Below, piece by piece: positions 26,587-36,120 of a stretch of 64,000 nucleotides of DNA (positions are counted from its first letter, which is position 1; every line of letters starts with the position of its first letter). A model generated the notes under the pieces. It saw nothing but the letters and a program-made list of their open reading frames with translations. It was not told where the DNA came from and ran no database searches. The stretch spans positions 1-64,000 of the forward strand of contig MHBL01000402.1 of the NCBI GenBank assembly GCA_001803235.1, written 5' to 3'. This DNA is from Lentisphaerae bacterium RIFOXYA12_64_32 (GTDB lineage Bacteria > Verrucomicrobiota > Lentisphaeria > Oligosphaerales > YB12-FULL-65-16). The position numbers and the translations under genes were made by a program.

Positions 26587-27681
26587 CTACGCGCCCTTTT
26601 CGCCGAACATCTTCTGCGCCAGTTCATATTCGCGGGACAGGTCAATCCCCGCATCCTGTTCGGACGCGATATGCTTGAACCCCACGTACATGTACGACAC
26701 CAGTTGCATACCGGAGAACTGTCCCGGAAGGCTCTTCAAAGTGTACTTCTGAGCCGGGTCGTTGATGTCCAGGCCGCTCCGGCCCAGGAGCGCGATCTCG
26801 AACGCGATGGGCTGGAACCGCTGTACTCCAAGTTCTCTGATCTTCTCCAACGCCGCAACGCAGTAGAGCACAACGTCCATTCGTGCCGATCCGCCTGCTC
26901 TGGAGCGCATGTTCTCATGGGCGATCTTCGGGCGTGCCTTCCTGCACAGCTCGGCGATGTTCGTGTAAGGGGCAAGCCCCATGGCGGCGATGAGGACGCG
27001 GTCCGCTTCCTCGGTCTTCCCAGTCTTGGCGAGGCAGAGCCCGTAGCCGTATTGGGTGGCTTGGTCCTGCGGCAGCAGCAGGGCCGCCCTCTGGAGGTAC
27101 TGAAGCCCCTTCTCGGGTGTTGCGTCTGCAAGCAGGCCACCCAGGTTGCGCAGCGTGTAACCGTTCTCCGGGTCAAGCCGGACACTCTCCTCCAGGGCCT
27201 TCTGCGCCTCTGCCCTGTCGCCCTGACGTTGGTGCGCAATCCCCAGGGCGTTCCAGGCGTTTGCCGATTCAGGCTCCAACGCAACCGCCTTCTTGAGGTG
27301 GTCAATGGCTTCGGGCAGCTTGCCTTGGTCACTGAGCATCATGCCGTAGTTGTAGTGGACCGTGTGGTTGTCGGGACAGTTGACAGCAAGAGCTTTCAGG
27401 AACGGTCCGGCGGTATCATACGCACCGGCGGTCAGCATATCGACCAACTGATTGACGAGGGCTTCGGTGTCTGCCATACGGCACGGTGTCCAGGTCACCG
27501 ACACCTCTTCATCTGTGGCCACGACTCTGGACTCGCCGCCAAGCCCCTTGAAACGCTCGGTGAAGTACGCCATCACCGAATCCCGCAGCAGGGGGCGATT
27601 CCCCGTGAGCACCTGCTTGTCAATCGGCAGGAGATCGAGGCAGAAATCGCTCAGGCGCAGTTTGAACGTGAACGGGTCCAT
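26587..27681 (-). CDS. Tetratricopeptide-repeat protein
   Basis: A 364-residue protein. I start it at ATG 27681, behind AGGAGAGG. Residues ~100-230 contain at least three TPR units (HYNYGMMLSDQGKLPEAIDHL, AWNALGIAHQRQGDRAEAQKAL, LRNLGGLLADATPEKGLQYL). The N-terminal ~90 residues (FTFKLRLSDFCLDLLPID) and the C-terminal ~110 (IAFEIALLGRSGLDINDPAQ, MYVGFKHIASEQD) are unrecognised. TPR arrays mediate protein binding, so it is probably an adaptor. It follows the unknown gene at 27686 after only 4 nt, so the two are co-transcribed and their products may interact. No signal peptide or membrane segment is present. Confidence 0.7.
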   Translation of the reverse strand: MDPFTFKLRLSDFCLDLLPIDKQVLTGNRPLLRDSVMAYFTERFKGLGGESRVVATDEEVSVTWTPCRMADTEALVNQLVDMLTAGAYDTAGPFLKALAVNCPDNHTVHYNYGMMLSDQGKLPEAIDHLKKAVALEPESANAWNALGIAHQRQGDRAEAQKALEESVRLDPENGYTLRNLGGLLADATPEKGLQYLQRAALLLPQDQATQYGYGLCLAKTGKTEEADRVLIAAMGLAPYTNIAELCRKARPKIAHENMRSRAGGSARMDVVLYCVAALEKIRELGVQRFQPIAFEIALLGRSGLDINDPAQKYTLKSLPGQFSGMQLVSYMYVGFKHIASEQDAGIDLSREYELAQKMFGEKGA

Positions 27682-27685
27682 CGTG

Positions 27686-28450
27686 CTAACCTCTCCTGTA
27701 CCGCCACTCGACCAACGGCCCCAACTGGAGGTGCCCGGCCCAGGCATTCACTGCGTCGACGTAGGCGGTCGTCGAGTCGCTCGGGATGGCACGGAGCAGA
27801 GCCAGGAGTTCGCGGCCGCCCTTGGTGTAGCCCAGTGACTCATACGGCAGCGGAGCAAGGTGCTCCCCGCCAAGGTCACTCCACCACAGGGCATAGGCTG
27901 CGCTCATCGTCACGCTCTTCTCGAAGACGTCTCGGGGCGTCTGCGTCTTAACCGCCGGAGCGAGGCTGGCAGAGTTCTGGCGAAGCTCCAGTCCCATGTA
28001 CAGGCCCTGCTCGGAGCGAAGGTTGGGGCAGTTCGCGTAGCACCACTCTCCGCCAAGTATGCTGCAAGGCACCGAGTTCAACTGCTGGAGCAGCCCTTGG
28101 ACGAGCATGGATGAGTCCTGCCGCTCGGTTTGTTCCGGCAACTTGAGCTTTCGGACGTCATTGCTCCCCTTGGCCTCGAAGTACTGCACCTTCTCCGGGA
28201 TCAACATGAAATCAGGTATGCGGTTCCTGTCCCTCCACTTGAGAAGCAGCATCGCGCACTGAAGCGCGACCAGAAAATCGCCGAACCGCTCACACTTGGG
28301 ATTGAGAAGGACAATGTGGCCCGGCATCTGTGCCGTTGCCGAGCGCATCGCGACGTTGGTCGAAAGGGATGGGTCGGGAGTCACGGAGACCTCGTACCCC
28401 GTTTGCTCCTTGACCAGGGCAACAACCTTGTCTACGTCCGGGTTCTTCAT
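27686..28450 (-). CDS. Unknown protein in an operon with the TPR gene
   Basis: A 254-residue soluble-looking protein I do not recognise. I start it at ATG 28450 (MKNPDVDKVV) because GGAG lies 6 nt upstream; the only longer start is a TTG at 28471. Visible features are VVALVKEQTGYEVSVTPDPS at the N-terminus, GHIVLLNPKCERFGDFLVAL near 45-64, a helical middle, CPNL with nearby Cys residues (CSILGGEWCYANC), and ALWWSDLGGEHLAPLPYESLG near the end. It lies directly upstream of the TPR gene and downstream of the PglX-like methylase on the same strand. The three may form one accessory module; no function can be assigned. Confidence 0.65.
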   Translation of the reverse strand: MKNPDVDKVVALVKEQTGYEVSVTPDPSLSTNVAMRSATAQMPGHIVLLNPKCERFGDFLVALQCAMLLLKWRDRNRIPDFMLIPEKVQYFEAKGSNDVRKLKLPEQTERQDSSMLVQGLLQQLNSVPCSILGGEWCYANCPNLRSEQGLYMGLELRQNSASLAPAVKTQTPRDVFEKSVTMSAAYALWWSDLGGEHLAPLPYESLGYTKGGRELLALLRAIPSDSTTAYVDAVNAWAGHLQLGPLVEWRYRRG

Positions 28451-28771
28451 CCGCGTCTCCACACAGCACAACAGGATACCTCACCCCCCAACCACCCCGT
28501 GGTGGCAAAGGGCCCGCCGCCCCGTCACTACTCCTTCATGTCCGCCACCGAACCCGGGTTCCCGCCTCCTGCATTTCCGGCGGCGGGAATCCGACGCAGG
28601 CTGGGCGCTGTCCCAGTAGTGTGGGTCGCGCTGTGGACTGTCACCTGGTCGATTAGGTCATCCTCGCCGTGGTAGGATAGCCCTCCTGCCAGTGATGGCA
28701 ACCCGGCATGGAGAAGCGTCCCCTGTGCCGGGTCGCCTGCACCGTTGGTGCATTCAGCCATTTCCTTGCGG
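28451..28771. other. No supported gene between the methylase and the unknown gene
   Basis: This 321-base gap has GC-rich short inverted stretches (for example GTCCCAGTAG) and open frames on the minus strand that I cannot tie to any family. No clear promoter or terminator was found. Confidence 0.35.
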
Positions 28772-31700
28772 TCAACCCTGCATTGCCCGCGCCGACCATG
28801 AGTATCCGCCCCTCTGAAGCGCCTGCCAGACCCGCTTCGGCTCGGTCTGCCAGGCGGGAAGCAACTCCCACAAGGGGGCGGCGTTGACCAGAACCCCGTC
28901 GTCAACGTGCGGCCCATAGCCCTTGGCGAGGGTCTGCTCCATCCTCTCGGCGAAAGTCCGACAGTCATTCAGGAGCATACGCCGTCTGCGGTTGTCCGAA
29001 GCCTGTCGATCCGCCGCTGGTTCCGCCAGGCGCCGTTCGATGGCACTGATCCTTGGTTTCAGGTAACCGTCCAGGATGGAGGCCAGCGCTGCCATGGTCA
29101 TGCGCTCATGGAAAACCCACACGCCGCATTTCTTTCTCGGGGACTGAAGCAGCCAGTACACAGGGCGTTTCCTGTACTGCGAGAGATGCGATCTGTAGAA
29201 GCCCGTTGGCAGATACGTTCGCAGGATATTCTCGGATTCGCCCTTCCGCCCGGTTGCGGCTAGGACTACCTGACGGGCTTCGCCCGAACCCAGTGCCAAT
29301 GACAGCACCTTGATGACGACCTTTGCGAGGTCTTTGTCGCATTCAGCATCCTGAACCAGGTAGTTGCTCTGGTTGCTCATCTCCACCAACCGTCTGGCCA
29401 CCTCGCCATGGAATCTGCCGCACCCCAAGGCGCCGTCGACGCCGGGCAGGAACCGACCCAACGCCATGCCCGCCGCATAGCTGACCCACTGTCGAGCGAG
29501 TTCCCTGCGACACTCGGTCTCGTCAGCGCGCGGTCTGCCTGAACCGCCGTGGGCACCCAATTCCGCCTCAATCCGTTGCCGCTCCGTCGCAGAGATGCCG
29601 TAGAGTTGCCAGACTTCTTCGTTGATCTCGTCTTCGAGGTTGGCGATTCGGTCACGACGTTGCAGGATGTGGGACAAGCCGTTCGGCCACAGCGGCGGGG
29701 CGACGAACTCGAACGATGTTTCGGTCTCACGGGATTCGTCTCGGGCCAAGTCGGTGACCTGGTTGCACAACTGCTCAAGGCGCTGGCTTGATCGCTTTGG
29801 CACGGGCACACGCCGGAGATCACCCACCTGGAAGTTCACCGTGGGGTTGATGAGTTTCAGGAAGTGGGCGGCCGCGGGAGAGTTCAGCACGGCCAGGACA
29901 AACGGGATATTCTCTGGAAAGAGCGACGACCCGGCCACGTCAAAGATGAACCCGCCCGGCGACAGGCGAGCGCTGAACCGCGCGCCCGTCAGGTAGGAGT
30001 AGGTGATGCCGCTGCGGAAGTAGAAGCTGCGGCTCGGCAGCGTGTTCCCCACCTTTGAGAGGATGTCGAAGTGCGGTTTGTCGAAGGCGATCACGTGTTC
30101 CTGCATGCCGTACCAGCGCTGGAACCCGCCGCTCTTCATGTACGGGAACCACACCTTTCCGCTGCGGTGTGCGGCGGCGATGCTGGGCATGCCGAACCCG
30201 ATCCGGTCCTTTCCGACCTCCCACCAGAAGCGCACGAACCGTGAGTTGTCTGAGGTCGCGATGCCCTGTCGTGGGCAACCGACCCGTCCGAGGGCGGGCA
30301 GCGATTCGAACAGCGTGGCCACTTCATCGGAGACCCAGTAGACCCACGGGTTGCCCGGAATCGACTTGAAGCTGTGCGGCGTGAACCTGTGCACTCGGCT
30401 GTCCTGCTTGCCAGCCATCAGGCAAGAGAGAGCCTGTTCAAGCGCCGCCTGCTTGGCTGGACCATCCTTCTCCCGGACCAACCGAAAGCCGATGCCGGTG
30501 CAGTTGTCTGAGTCGCCGCCGGCTTCCTTCCGGGTCAGCACAAAGGCGGTTGTCTGGAGTGTGTCCGGGTTGCCAACGGGGAACAGCCCCGGACCAAGGT
30601 GCACCATGCTCTCGATGCTGGCTCGTTCGAGCACCCACGCCCGCAGTTTGCCGTAGGACGTGATGAACATGAACGAGTGCATGGTCAGCATGCCGACGCG
30701 GCCGTCCGGCTCAGCAAACTCGACGCACCTCTGCATGAACGCGGCATAGAGGTCACGCCTGCCCTCGTTGTACTCCTTGGTGAGGAAGTCCTTGAACGAC
30801 TTGTCCAGCTTGCGGTTGGTGAGGTAGGGCGGGTTGGTGGCCACAACATCGAACCGTTCGCACGTCAGGCGCAGGAACCGGAGGGCCATCAAGAGCTGCC
30901 GGGTGAACTCTGGCGTGTCCGTCCCACCGTCGGGGCCGACTTCCACGGAGGATGCGAGCGCTTGCTCTGTTTCCTTGACCAGGGCCGTCCACAGGGCATC
31001 GGGCAGGTGCGTTTCCTTGCCACCGCCGGTCACAGCGGGTTGGGTCACTCCCCGAATTGACGCCAAGCGAGAGCACTTGGTCAGCAGCAACGCTCGGGTA
31101 TCCTCACTCAAGCGAAACAGCGCTCCCGTCTGGCCCATGCGCCTGACAGACTTCCGGAGCAAGGTGAGAACGTCAACAAGAGCGGGGTTGGTGTCGCGTA
31201 GAGCGCCGAGGAACCTGGTCATGCGGTCGGACAGGAATGGTTCCGGGGTCGAGCAGAGCAGGTTGCCCATCCCGACCTCAGCATCGGGGTTCAGCGCTCT
31301 GGCCCGCAACCAGAGTGAGAACTCCGCGATGCTCAGGGCCACGGGGTCGATGTCAACGCCGTAGAGGTTGTGAGTGAGGATCGCCGCCGGGATTTCGCTT
31401 TCTGTGCTGACGGACGCTGCGTCTGGCCATCCGGGTCGGCCGGCGTGCGCCAGTTCGTCCTTGTACATCAACACGAAGAGGTCAAAGGCGCACAGCCCGA
31501 AATGCATGGTCCCGCAGGCTGGATCGAGGAAGCGGATGTCCCGCACCAGCCTGGCGCGGTGCGGGAGGGGGCCGTCCGTGTCAACGGGGGCGAGGTATCC
31601 GAGTTCTCTGGCGATCCCCGAGTCTGGGTGCAACTCAAGCCAGAGGCGCCCGAGCGTGTTCTCGACCAGGTACCGCACAACCCAACGAGGGGTGTACAGC

Positions 31701-32179
31701 CTGGTGGAAGCGGCGATGCTGCCGGACGGAATCTTGGAGACAAAACCCCTGGCGCTGTGAAGAGCCGCGGCGAGTTCCGGCTCGTGGAAGGACTGGTATA
31801 TCCAGCCCAGCGTCTCTTCGTTCCCCGGGCTCCAGGCATCCTTGAGGGCTTCGGCGTCCAGCACCTCCGCTATCTGCGCCAGTGTCGCCGGACTTGGCTC
31901 GTTCCCAGGCAGACGCATGGAGCCGCACGACTCCAGGCCCCGGGAGGTGGTCTCCTGGGGTCCCCCCCTGGCTTCCAGCATCTTGAGCGCCGCCAACCTG
32001 AGCAACCAGCAGAGAGCGGACTGGGTGACTGACGGGGGATGGCGGGATGGGGGGCGAGGCGAGGGAGTGTCCCTCGGAGAACCTGAGTCCGTTGCCGTCT
32101 CGGCGGCAATACCAAGCTCGAGGAGTTCTCGTCCCCGTGCCGCAAGCTCTTGGATGGCGGATAGAGTCGCTGCGTCCAT
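28772..32179 (-). CDS. PglX/Eco57I-like adenine-specific DNA methyltransferase
   Basis: A 1135-residue protein of the large class I N6-adenine methyltransferase type found as BREX PglX and in type IIG enzymes. LYTPRWVVRYLVENTLG (residues ~160-176) precedes the methylase fold, as in relatives. Motif I is FLDPACGTMHFG and motif IV is VVATNPPYLTNR. The C-terminal ~500 residues would hold target recognition (YFRSGITYSYLTGARFS, NFQVGDLRRVPVPKRS) and helical regions. No PDDEXK nuclease motif is obvious at the N-terminus, which argues for methylase-only PglX function. Other BREX genes (pglZ, brxC, brxL) are absent from the window, so this is an orphan, or part of an uncharacterised set with the two downstream genes. 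The start ATG 32179 has only a weak ribosome-binding site. Confidence 0.8.
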   Translation of the reverse strand: MDAATLSAIQELAARGRELLELGIAAETATDSGSPRDTPSPRPPSRHPPSVTQSALCWLLRLAALKMLEARGGPQETTSRGLESCGSMRLPGNEPSPATLAQIAEVLDAEALKDAWSPGNEETLGWIYQSFHEPELAAALHSARGFVSKIPSGSIAASTRLYTPRWVVRYLVENTLGRLWLELHPDSGIARELGYLAPVDTDGPLPHRARLVRDIRFLDPACGTMHFGLCAFDLFVLMYKDELAHAGRPGWPDAASVSTESEIPAAILTHNLYGVDIDPVALSIAEFSLWLRARALNPDAEVGMGNLLCSTPEPFLSDRMTRFLGALRDTNPALVDVLTLLRKSVRRMGQTGALFRLSEDTRALLLTKCSRLASIRGVTQPAVTGGGKETHLPDALWTALVKETEQALASSVEVGPDGGTDTPEFTRQLLMALRFLRLTCERFDVVATNPPYLTNRKLDKSFKDFLTKEYNEGRRDLYAAFMQRCVEFAEPDGRVGMLTMHSFMFITSYGKLRAWVLERASIESMVHLGPGLFPVGNPDTLQTTAFVLTRKEAGGDSDNCTGIGFRLVREKDGPAKQAALEQALSCLMAGKQDSRVHRFTPHSFKSIPGNPWVYWVSDEVATLFESLPALGRVGCPRQGIATSDNSRFVRFWWEVGKDRIGFGMPSIAAAHRSGKVWFPYMKSGGFQRWYGMQEHVIAFDKPHFDILSKVGNTLPSRSFYFRSGITYSYLTGARFSARLSPGGFIFDVAGSSLFPENIPFVLAVLNSPAAAHFLKLINPTVNFQVGDLRRVPVPKRSSQRLEQLCNQVTDLARDESRETETSFEFVAPPLWPNGLSHILQRRDRIANLEDEINEEVWQLYGISATERQRIEAELGAHGGSGRPRADETECRRELARQWVSYAAGMALGRFLPGVDGALGCGRFHGEVARRLVEMSNQSNYLVQDAECDKDLAKVVIKVLSLALGSGEARQVVLAATGRKGESENILRTYLPTGFYRSHLSQYRKRPVYWLLQSPRKKCGVWVFHERMTMAALASILDGYLKPRISAIERRLAEPAADRQASDNRRRRMLLNDCRTFAERMEQTLAKGYGPHVDDGVLVNAAPLWELLPAWQTEPKRVWQALQRGGYSWSARAMQG

Positions 32180-32279
32180 CTACCGGTTCTCACCATCTGC
32201 TGTGGTTCACCCCGTGCCGCTACCATCTCAGAAGACTAGCCGGCGCCAGGCCAAAAGGCAAGGTCCGCCCGCGTCCCAG

Positions 32280-32418
32280 CAGGGCTGTTTCAAGATTCGT
32301 GACTGTCGCGTGCGGTGAGTACCCGGGGGGGGGACGGCCTGAGGACAGGCCGCCCCTACTTGGTGTGCGCGGAGGCGTGGCCTTCCGAGACGCGGCGCCA
32401 GATCTTGAAACAGCCCTG
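32280..32418. mobile_element. 139-bp MITE-like element with 17-bp terminal inverted repeats and 9-bp target duplication
   Basis: Left terminus 32280-32296 is CAGGGCTGTTTCAAGAT and right terminus 32402-32418 is its exact reverse complement. GCGTCCCAG flanks both sides as a direct repeat (32271-32279 and 32419-32427), the pattern left by transposition with a 9-bp target duplication. Inside is a perfect 7-bp hairpin with an AGGA loop (CGGCCTG at 32335-32341, CAGGCCG at 32346-32352). No protein is encoded, so mobilisation would need a transposase from elsewhere. Confidence 0.75.
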
Positions 32419-32678
32419 GCGTCCCAGCCGCACCGGGGGCAGTCTGAGCTCGGCCCGGCCTTGCGGCGTCGGTCATCACGGCACGAGACGCGGTAAGGAG
32501 TCAGGGCAGATCCGGCGCAGGCTCTGGCGAGGACACCCTGTCCGTCGCCCGTACCCCTGGGGCGGTCTGCTTGAGGCCCCCCGTTGCCGGTGCCAAACCG
32601 GTCGTCCAGCGGCGGCCGCAGCTCCGGCACTTGCGCAGCCGTACTCGTCCAGCCTTGTTGCAGCGATAGCCTTTCGCT

Positions 32679-32807
32679 ATGCTCTTTCCTGAAGTCCCAC
32701 AGTATCTCCCGGGTCTTCCCGTACCGTCCCTGCGAGATCACCGTGGCATTGATCAACCCGTAGATGTCGAAATAGCTGATCATCTCGGAGAAGCGACGTT
32801 GCGTCAA
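32679..32807 (-). pseudogene. Winged-helix fragment of an Orc1/Cdc6-like AAA protein
   Basis: About 43 codons read LTQRRFSEMISYFDIYGLIN and then VISQGRYGKTREI. This is the signature of the C-terminal winged helix of archaeal-type Orc1/Cdc6 replication initiators and their bacterial relatives. Everything upstream (the AAA domain) is missing and replaced by a heparinase-like fragment in another frame. Downstream the frame runs into low-quality sequence and the MITE-like element. It is a scrap of a horizontally acquired or lost AAA gene. Confidence 0.6.
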
Positions 32808-33857
32808 GGGCTTGCCCCCGGCAACGCCACATCGAGGCGTTGCACCGGCCGATGCTTCCCGTCGATGGCGTACGGTGCGGCAGAGACGGTCACGCCGGCC
32901 GATACGACGGTGGCGCAGAGTTCCACACCTTCAACGTTTGCCACCCACCCGTCAGGCGTTTCGCGCCATTCGCCGTGGCTCTGCCAGAACTGGTGACTCA
33001 CCACGGGCCTTGTCCACTCCAGGACATCCTCGATCACCAGCGTGGCCGGACGCAGATGCACGAGCCGGCGCAGGACCTTTTGGCCAACTTTCGGCCACGC
33101 GGGGGCCGCGTCCGACTCAAGGAGAACGAAGCGCCCTTGTTCCTCCGCGCAGCAGCGTGGCACCCGGGCCGTGATGCTTCTCTGCCTGGTTCAGGTCGTC
33201 GGCCACGACAGTATTGTGGGCCTCGGCGCCGACCATGGCGTGGTGCAGAGGATGGGTGTAGTGGGAGGTCGCGCGGTCGAGAAGCAGCGTTCGTCCGTAG
33301 GCTTCGAGCATGAAACTGTTACGGTCGCCGTGCGACTTGCCGCCCCACTCCCCGCTCAGAAAGTAGACGCGCATGCCGTCTCGGACCTCGACCTGTCGAA
33401 TGTCCACGTGCCCGCTGTCGGCGAAGACCGTCAGTGTCCTGGTCCCGGGCGCCGCCACATTGCCATCGGGCAGGCCCCGGGCGCATTGCAGGAACAGCGG
33501 CTCGACGCAGGTGTCCGCGTACGGGCGGGCCAGCGCCACGTATTCGGGAACGCCCAGGGGGCCGCCGAAGAACAGCATCAGATCCGCACCCAAGCCGCGG
33601 TCGTACCCGGAATCGGAATAGGTCAGCATCAGGAACGCGTCGGTGTCCGTGCGGCGGTTGATCCAGGCCCAGTGTGCTGACGCGGCGACTTCGGGCGGAA
33701 CCACATCACGCACGGATTGACCGCTGGCCTTGGCGAGCATGAATGCCAGCGGGGGAACCTGCGCCAGCGTGTACTGCCAGTACCGGTCACGCTCAGAGTG
33801 AGAGCCGCGACAGCCAGACTCGCGATGTTTCTTGTGCGCACTGCCGCCATCCTTCAA
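32804..33857 (-). pseudogene. Frameshifted, truncated heparinase II/III-like gene
   Basis: Two overlapping minus-strand frames (33857-33117 and 33163-32804) together read like the C-terminal part of a heparinase II/III-family polysaccharide lyase. Visible pieces are SGYDRGLGADLMLFFGGPLG, YFLSGEWGGKSHGDRNSFML, the His-containing SHYTHPLHHAMVGAEAHNTVV, and WRETPDGWVANVEG after the shift. The frame changes between about 33117 and 33163. The N-terminal lyase domain is missing, and the 3' end stops where the Orc1/Cdc6 fragment begins. It is not functional. Heparinase-like lyases are abundant in PVC bacteria that degrade algal or mucin glycans, which fits the inferred host. Confidence 0.65.
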
Positions 33858-34113
33858 CCGGGGTTGTCGGTGTCCTGTCTCGAGGCCAGGGCCAGGTTGG
33901 CCCTGGCGACTTGGGGGTATGCCGTTCGCGCGGCTCCTCGATCAGGGTCGACGTAAGGTAAGCTACCTGCCGCAAGAGGCAAAGACGAAGCGGCCGGTCC
34001 AGGTTGTGGCAGCCCAGAGTCGCGGCGGGTCAGCCTGATCGCTATCTCCCTGGAATGCGCCGACAGTGTCGCCACGGGACCGGCGGCGGGCCGCAGGCGC
34101 CTGGCGTCACGGC

Positions 34114-34215
34114 GCCGCCGTTGGCGTATGCGACACCGAGGTGGTACTGGGCTCTGGCATCACCCTGCTCCGCCGCCTTGCGGTACCATTTGGCGGCTTC
34201 GGCTTGGTCCCGGGG
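34114..34215 (-). pseudogene. Single Sel1-like repeat fragment
   Basis: Minus-strand codons read AAKWYRKAAEQGDARAQYHL and GVAYANGG, a canonical Sel1 repeat. Neighbouring codons in the same frame look unrelated, and there is no start. It lies directly downstream of the PQQ-repeat gene, a scrap of a lost Sel1-repeat protein. Confidence 0.6.
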
Positions 34216-34256
34216 ACGCCGGTGGAGCAGGCCGAATGGATCCAAGGGAAACTGAT

Positions 34257-35678
34257 TCAGGGCGTCTTGTTTTCTGTCGCAGCAAGGGAAAAGGCGATCA
34301 GTTCGCTGTTGCGGCGGACGTAGATACAACGGTTGGCAAAGGCTGGGTGGGACCAAATGACCTTGCGGTTGCCTACCGCCATGTCGGGGTCGCAAAGCTG
34401 GGCCGTGTCCAGCAGTTCATAACCGGTTGGCGACAGGCGGGCGATCTGCAGGGCGCCCTTCTCCGTGAAGACAAACCAGTTCTTGTTGTGCGGCACAAGA
34501 AAGGCCGTGAACCACTTGTCCTTGGGTTTGGGTTCACCGGTAAGTGCGAGCGATGTCCAGATGCGGCGGCCGGTTGCGGCGTCAAGCCCGCAGAGTTCGC
34601 CATGCATTGAAACACCATACACCTGACTGCCGTCAAACAGAACGGTGCCTATGGCACTGTTGAATCCTTCCGTCCGGAATGTCTCCTCTGGAGTGATGCC
34701 GGCATTGATGCTCCACAAGAGAGTGGCGTCGTTCTTGTCGGGCCGCACCTTGAACATGGCCGTGCCTTCCCATTGTCCCGAGATGCAGATTCGATCCTCG
34801 AACACGGCCGGGGTGCAGACTGCCATGCCCATCTTGGTCGGGAATGCCGCCGACCAGATGACTTCGCCGGTTTCCAGTGTCAGGCCGGCAAGGCCGTCGG
34901 CATGCCGGACAACAAGCTGGCGTTTGCCATTGATGGTGCGAACGATCGGGGCGGAATAACCGGGCTCACGGGATGACAACGCCCGCCATAGTTCCTTGCC
35001 GGTGTTCCGGTCGAATGCGACCACCGCATGACCCTCGCCGCCTACAATGCCATACAACCGCGGGCCATCCACGAGCAGTTGCGTGGAAAACCCCCAGGTT
35101 GGGATCTTGACCTGATATTCACGGGGAAGGTTCTTCTGCCACAGCAGTTTCCCGTCGGCTGCATCCAGGCAAATCAAGTCCCCCATGGTTCCGAGAGTGT
35201 AGACTCTACCGTCAGCGACGGCAGGAGTAACGCGGGGGCCGGAATCGTAGCCCACGCCGCTGTACTTGCACGGATATGAGTACTGCCAGCGGACCTTGCC
35301 GCTGTCTGCGTCCAGGCACAGGACTCGTTCACTGGCGCCATCGGGCTTGGCGTTCTGCATATCCATCACAAACACGGAACCGTTTGCCACTGATGGACCG
35401 GAATATCCAGGGCCGATAGGCGTCCGCCATTTCACCACGGGGCCGGAGGCGGGAAACGTGGCCAGGATCCCCTCTTCGCGCCAGGCGCCATCGTTTTGCG
35501 GTCCACCCATCCACTGCGGCCAGTCATTGCCGCTGGCCGTTGCCAGAAACAGCGGAACAAGCCCGCCCATCACGGCTATGCACACACACATTCTTCTGCC
35601 CAAAAAAGGCTCTCGTGGTGATGCGGATAGCGTTTTGCAGGGTTTCTCAACCCGTCTGTAATCTGCGGGTGTTGTCAT
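34257..35678 (-). CDS. Secreted PQQ-type beta-propeller repeat protein
   Basis: A 473-residue protein with a signal sequence (MCVCIAVMGGLVPLFLATAS) and then NDWPQWMGGPQNDGAWREEG, the WPQW...G entry motif of a family common in Planctomycetota, Verrucomicrobiota and Lentisphaerota. Repeated blades carry the PQQ-like pattern LCLDADSGKVRWQY, ICLDAADGKLLWQK, VAFDRNTGKELWRA and CGLDAATGRRIWTS. No catalytic residues of alcohol dehydrogenases are evident, so it is probably a structural or binding propeller in the periplasm. I start it at ATG 35678, 4 nt after the upstream gene; ATG 35591, at the signal peptide itself, is an equally plausible start. Confidence 0.85.
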   Translation of the reverse strand: MTTPADYRRVEKPCKTLSASPREPFLGRRMCVCIAVMGGLVPLFLATASGNDWPQWMGGPQNDGAWREEGILATFPASGPVVKWRTPIGPGYSGPSVANGSVFVMDMQNAKPDGASERVLCLDADSGKVRWQYSYPCKYSGVGYDSGPRVTPAVADGRVYTLGTMGDLICLDAADGKLLWQKNLPREYQVKIPTWGFSTQLLVDGPRLYGIVGGEGHAVVAFDRNTGKELWRALSSREPGYSAPIVRTINGKRQLVVRHADGLAGLTLETGEVIWSAAFPTKMGMAVCTPAVFEDRICISGQWEGTAMFKVRPDKNDATLLWSINAGITPEETFRTEGFNSAIGTVLFDGSQVYGVSMHGELCGLDAATGRRIWTSLALTGEPKPKDKWFTAFLVPHNKNWFVFTEKGALQIARLSPTGYELLDTAQLCDPDMAVGNRKVIWSHPAFANRCIYVRRNSELIAFSLAATENKTP

Positions 35679-35682
35679 GTCG

Positions 35683-36006
35683 TTATGCATTCTGTTTGCT
35701 GTCATCCGTCTTGGGTTTTCTAAGGTTCTCCTCTCCGATGAGTTCAATAAGGGCACCCATCCTGCGGGAACAGTCCACATAAGCTCCAGCGATGGTGAAC
35801 AACACAGGGATCAAGGCAAAGCCCACCATGTTATTCGCTTTTTCCGTGTGGAAAATGTATACGATGAAGACAAGCCAGACGACCGCAAGCGCATAGTATT
35901 TCCATGCGGGTTTGCCCCGGATGATGCCCAGGAGACGTTCCTGCCTCTTGAGGTCACTGAGCGCGAAGGTTGCTTTCACCTCTGCCAATGGGTTTGTGTC
36001 ATTCAT
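35683..36006 (-). CDS. Small two-helix membrane protein
   Basis: A 107-residue protein, ATG 36006, with AGGAG 9 nt upstream. The N-terminal ~35 residues are soluble and charged. Two hydrophobic segments follow, YYALAVVWLVFIVYIF and MVGFALIPVLFTIAGAYV, then a charged C-terminus (MGALIELIGEENLRKPK). It lies 4 nt upstream of the PQQ-propeller gene and is probably co-transcribed with it. I recognise no family. Confidence 0.7.
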   Translation of the reverse strand: MNDTNPLAEVKATFALSDLKRQERLLGIIRGKPAWKYYALAVVWLVFIVYIFHTEKANNMVGFALIPVLFTIAGAYVDCSRRMGALIELIGEENLRKPKTDDSKQNA

Positions 36007-36120
36007 TGCTATCGCTCTCCTTCTGCATAGCTCTGTGTTACGCTTGCCGTACCCTTGGGGAAGAAGCGCGGGGCCAGGGTGCCCGCGCCGGGGGGATCAC
36101 TCCACTCGACCTGATTCGTT

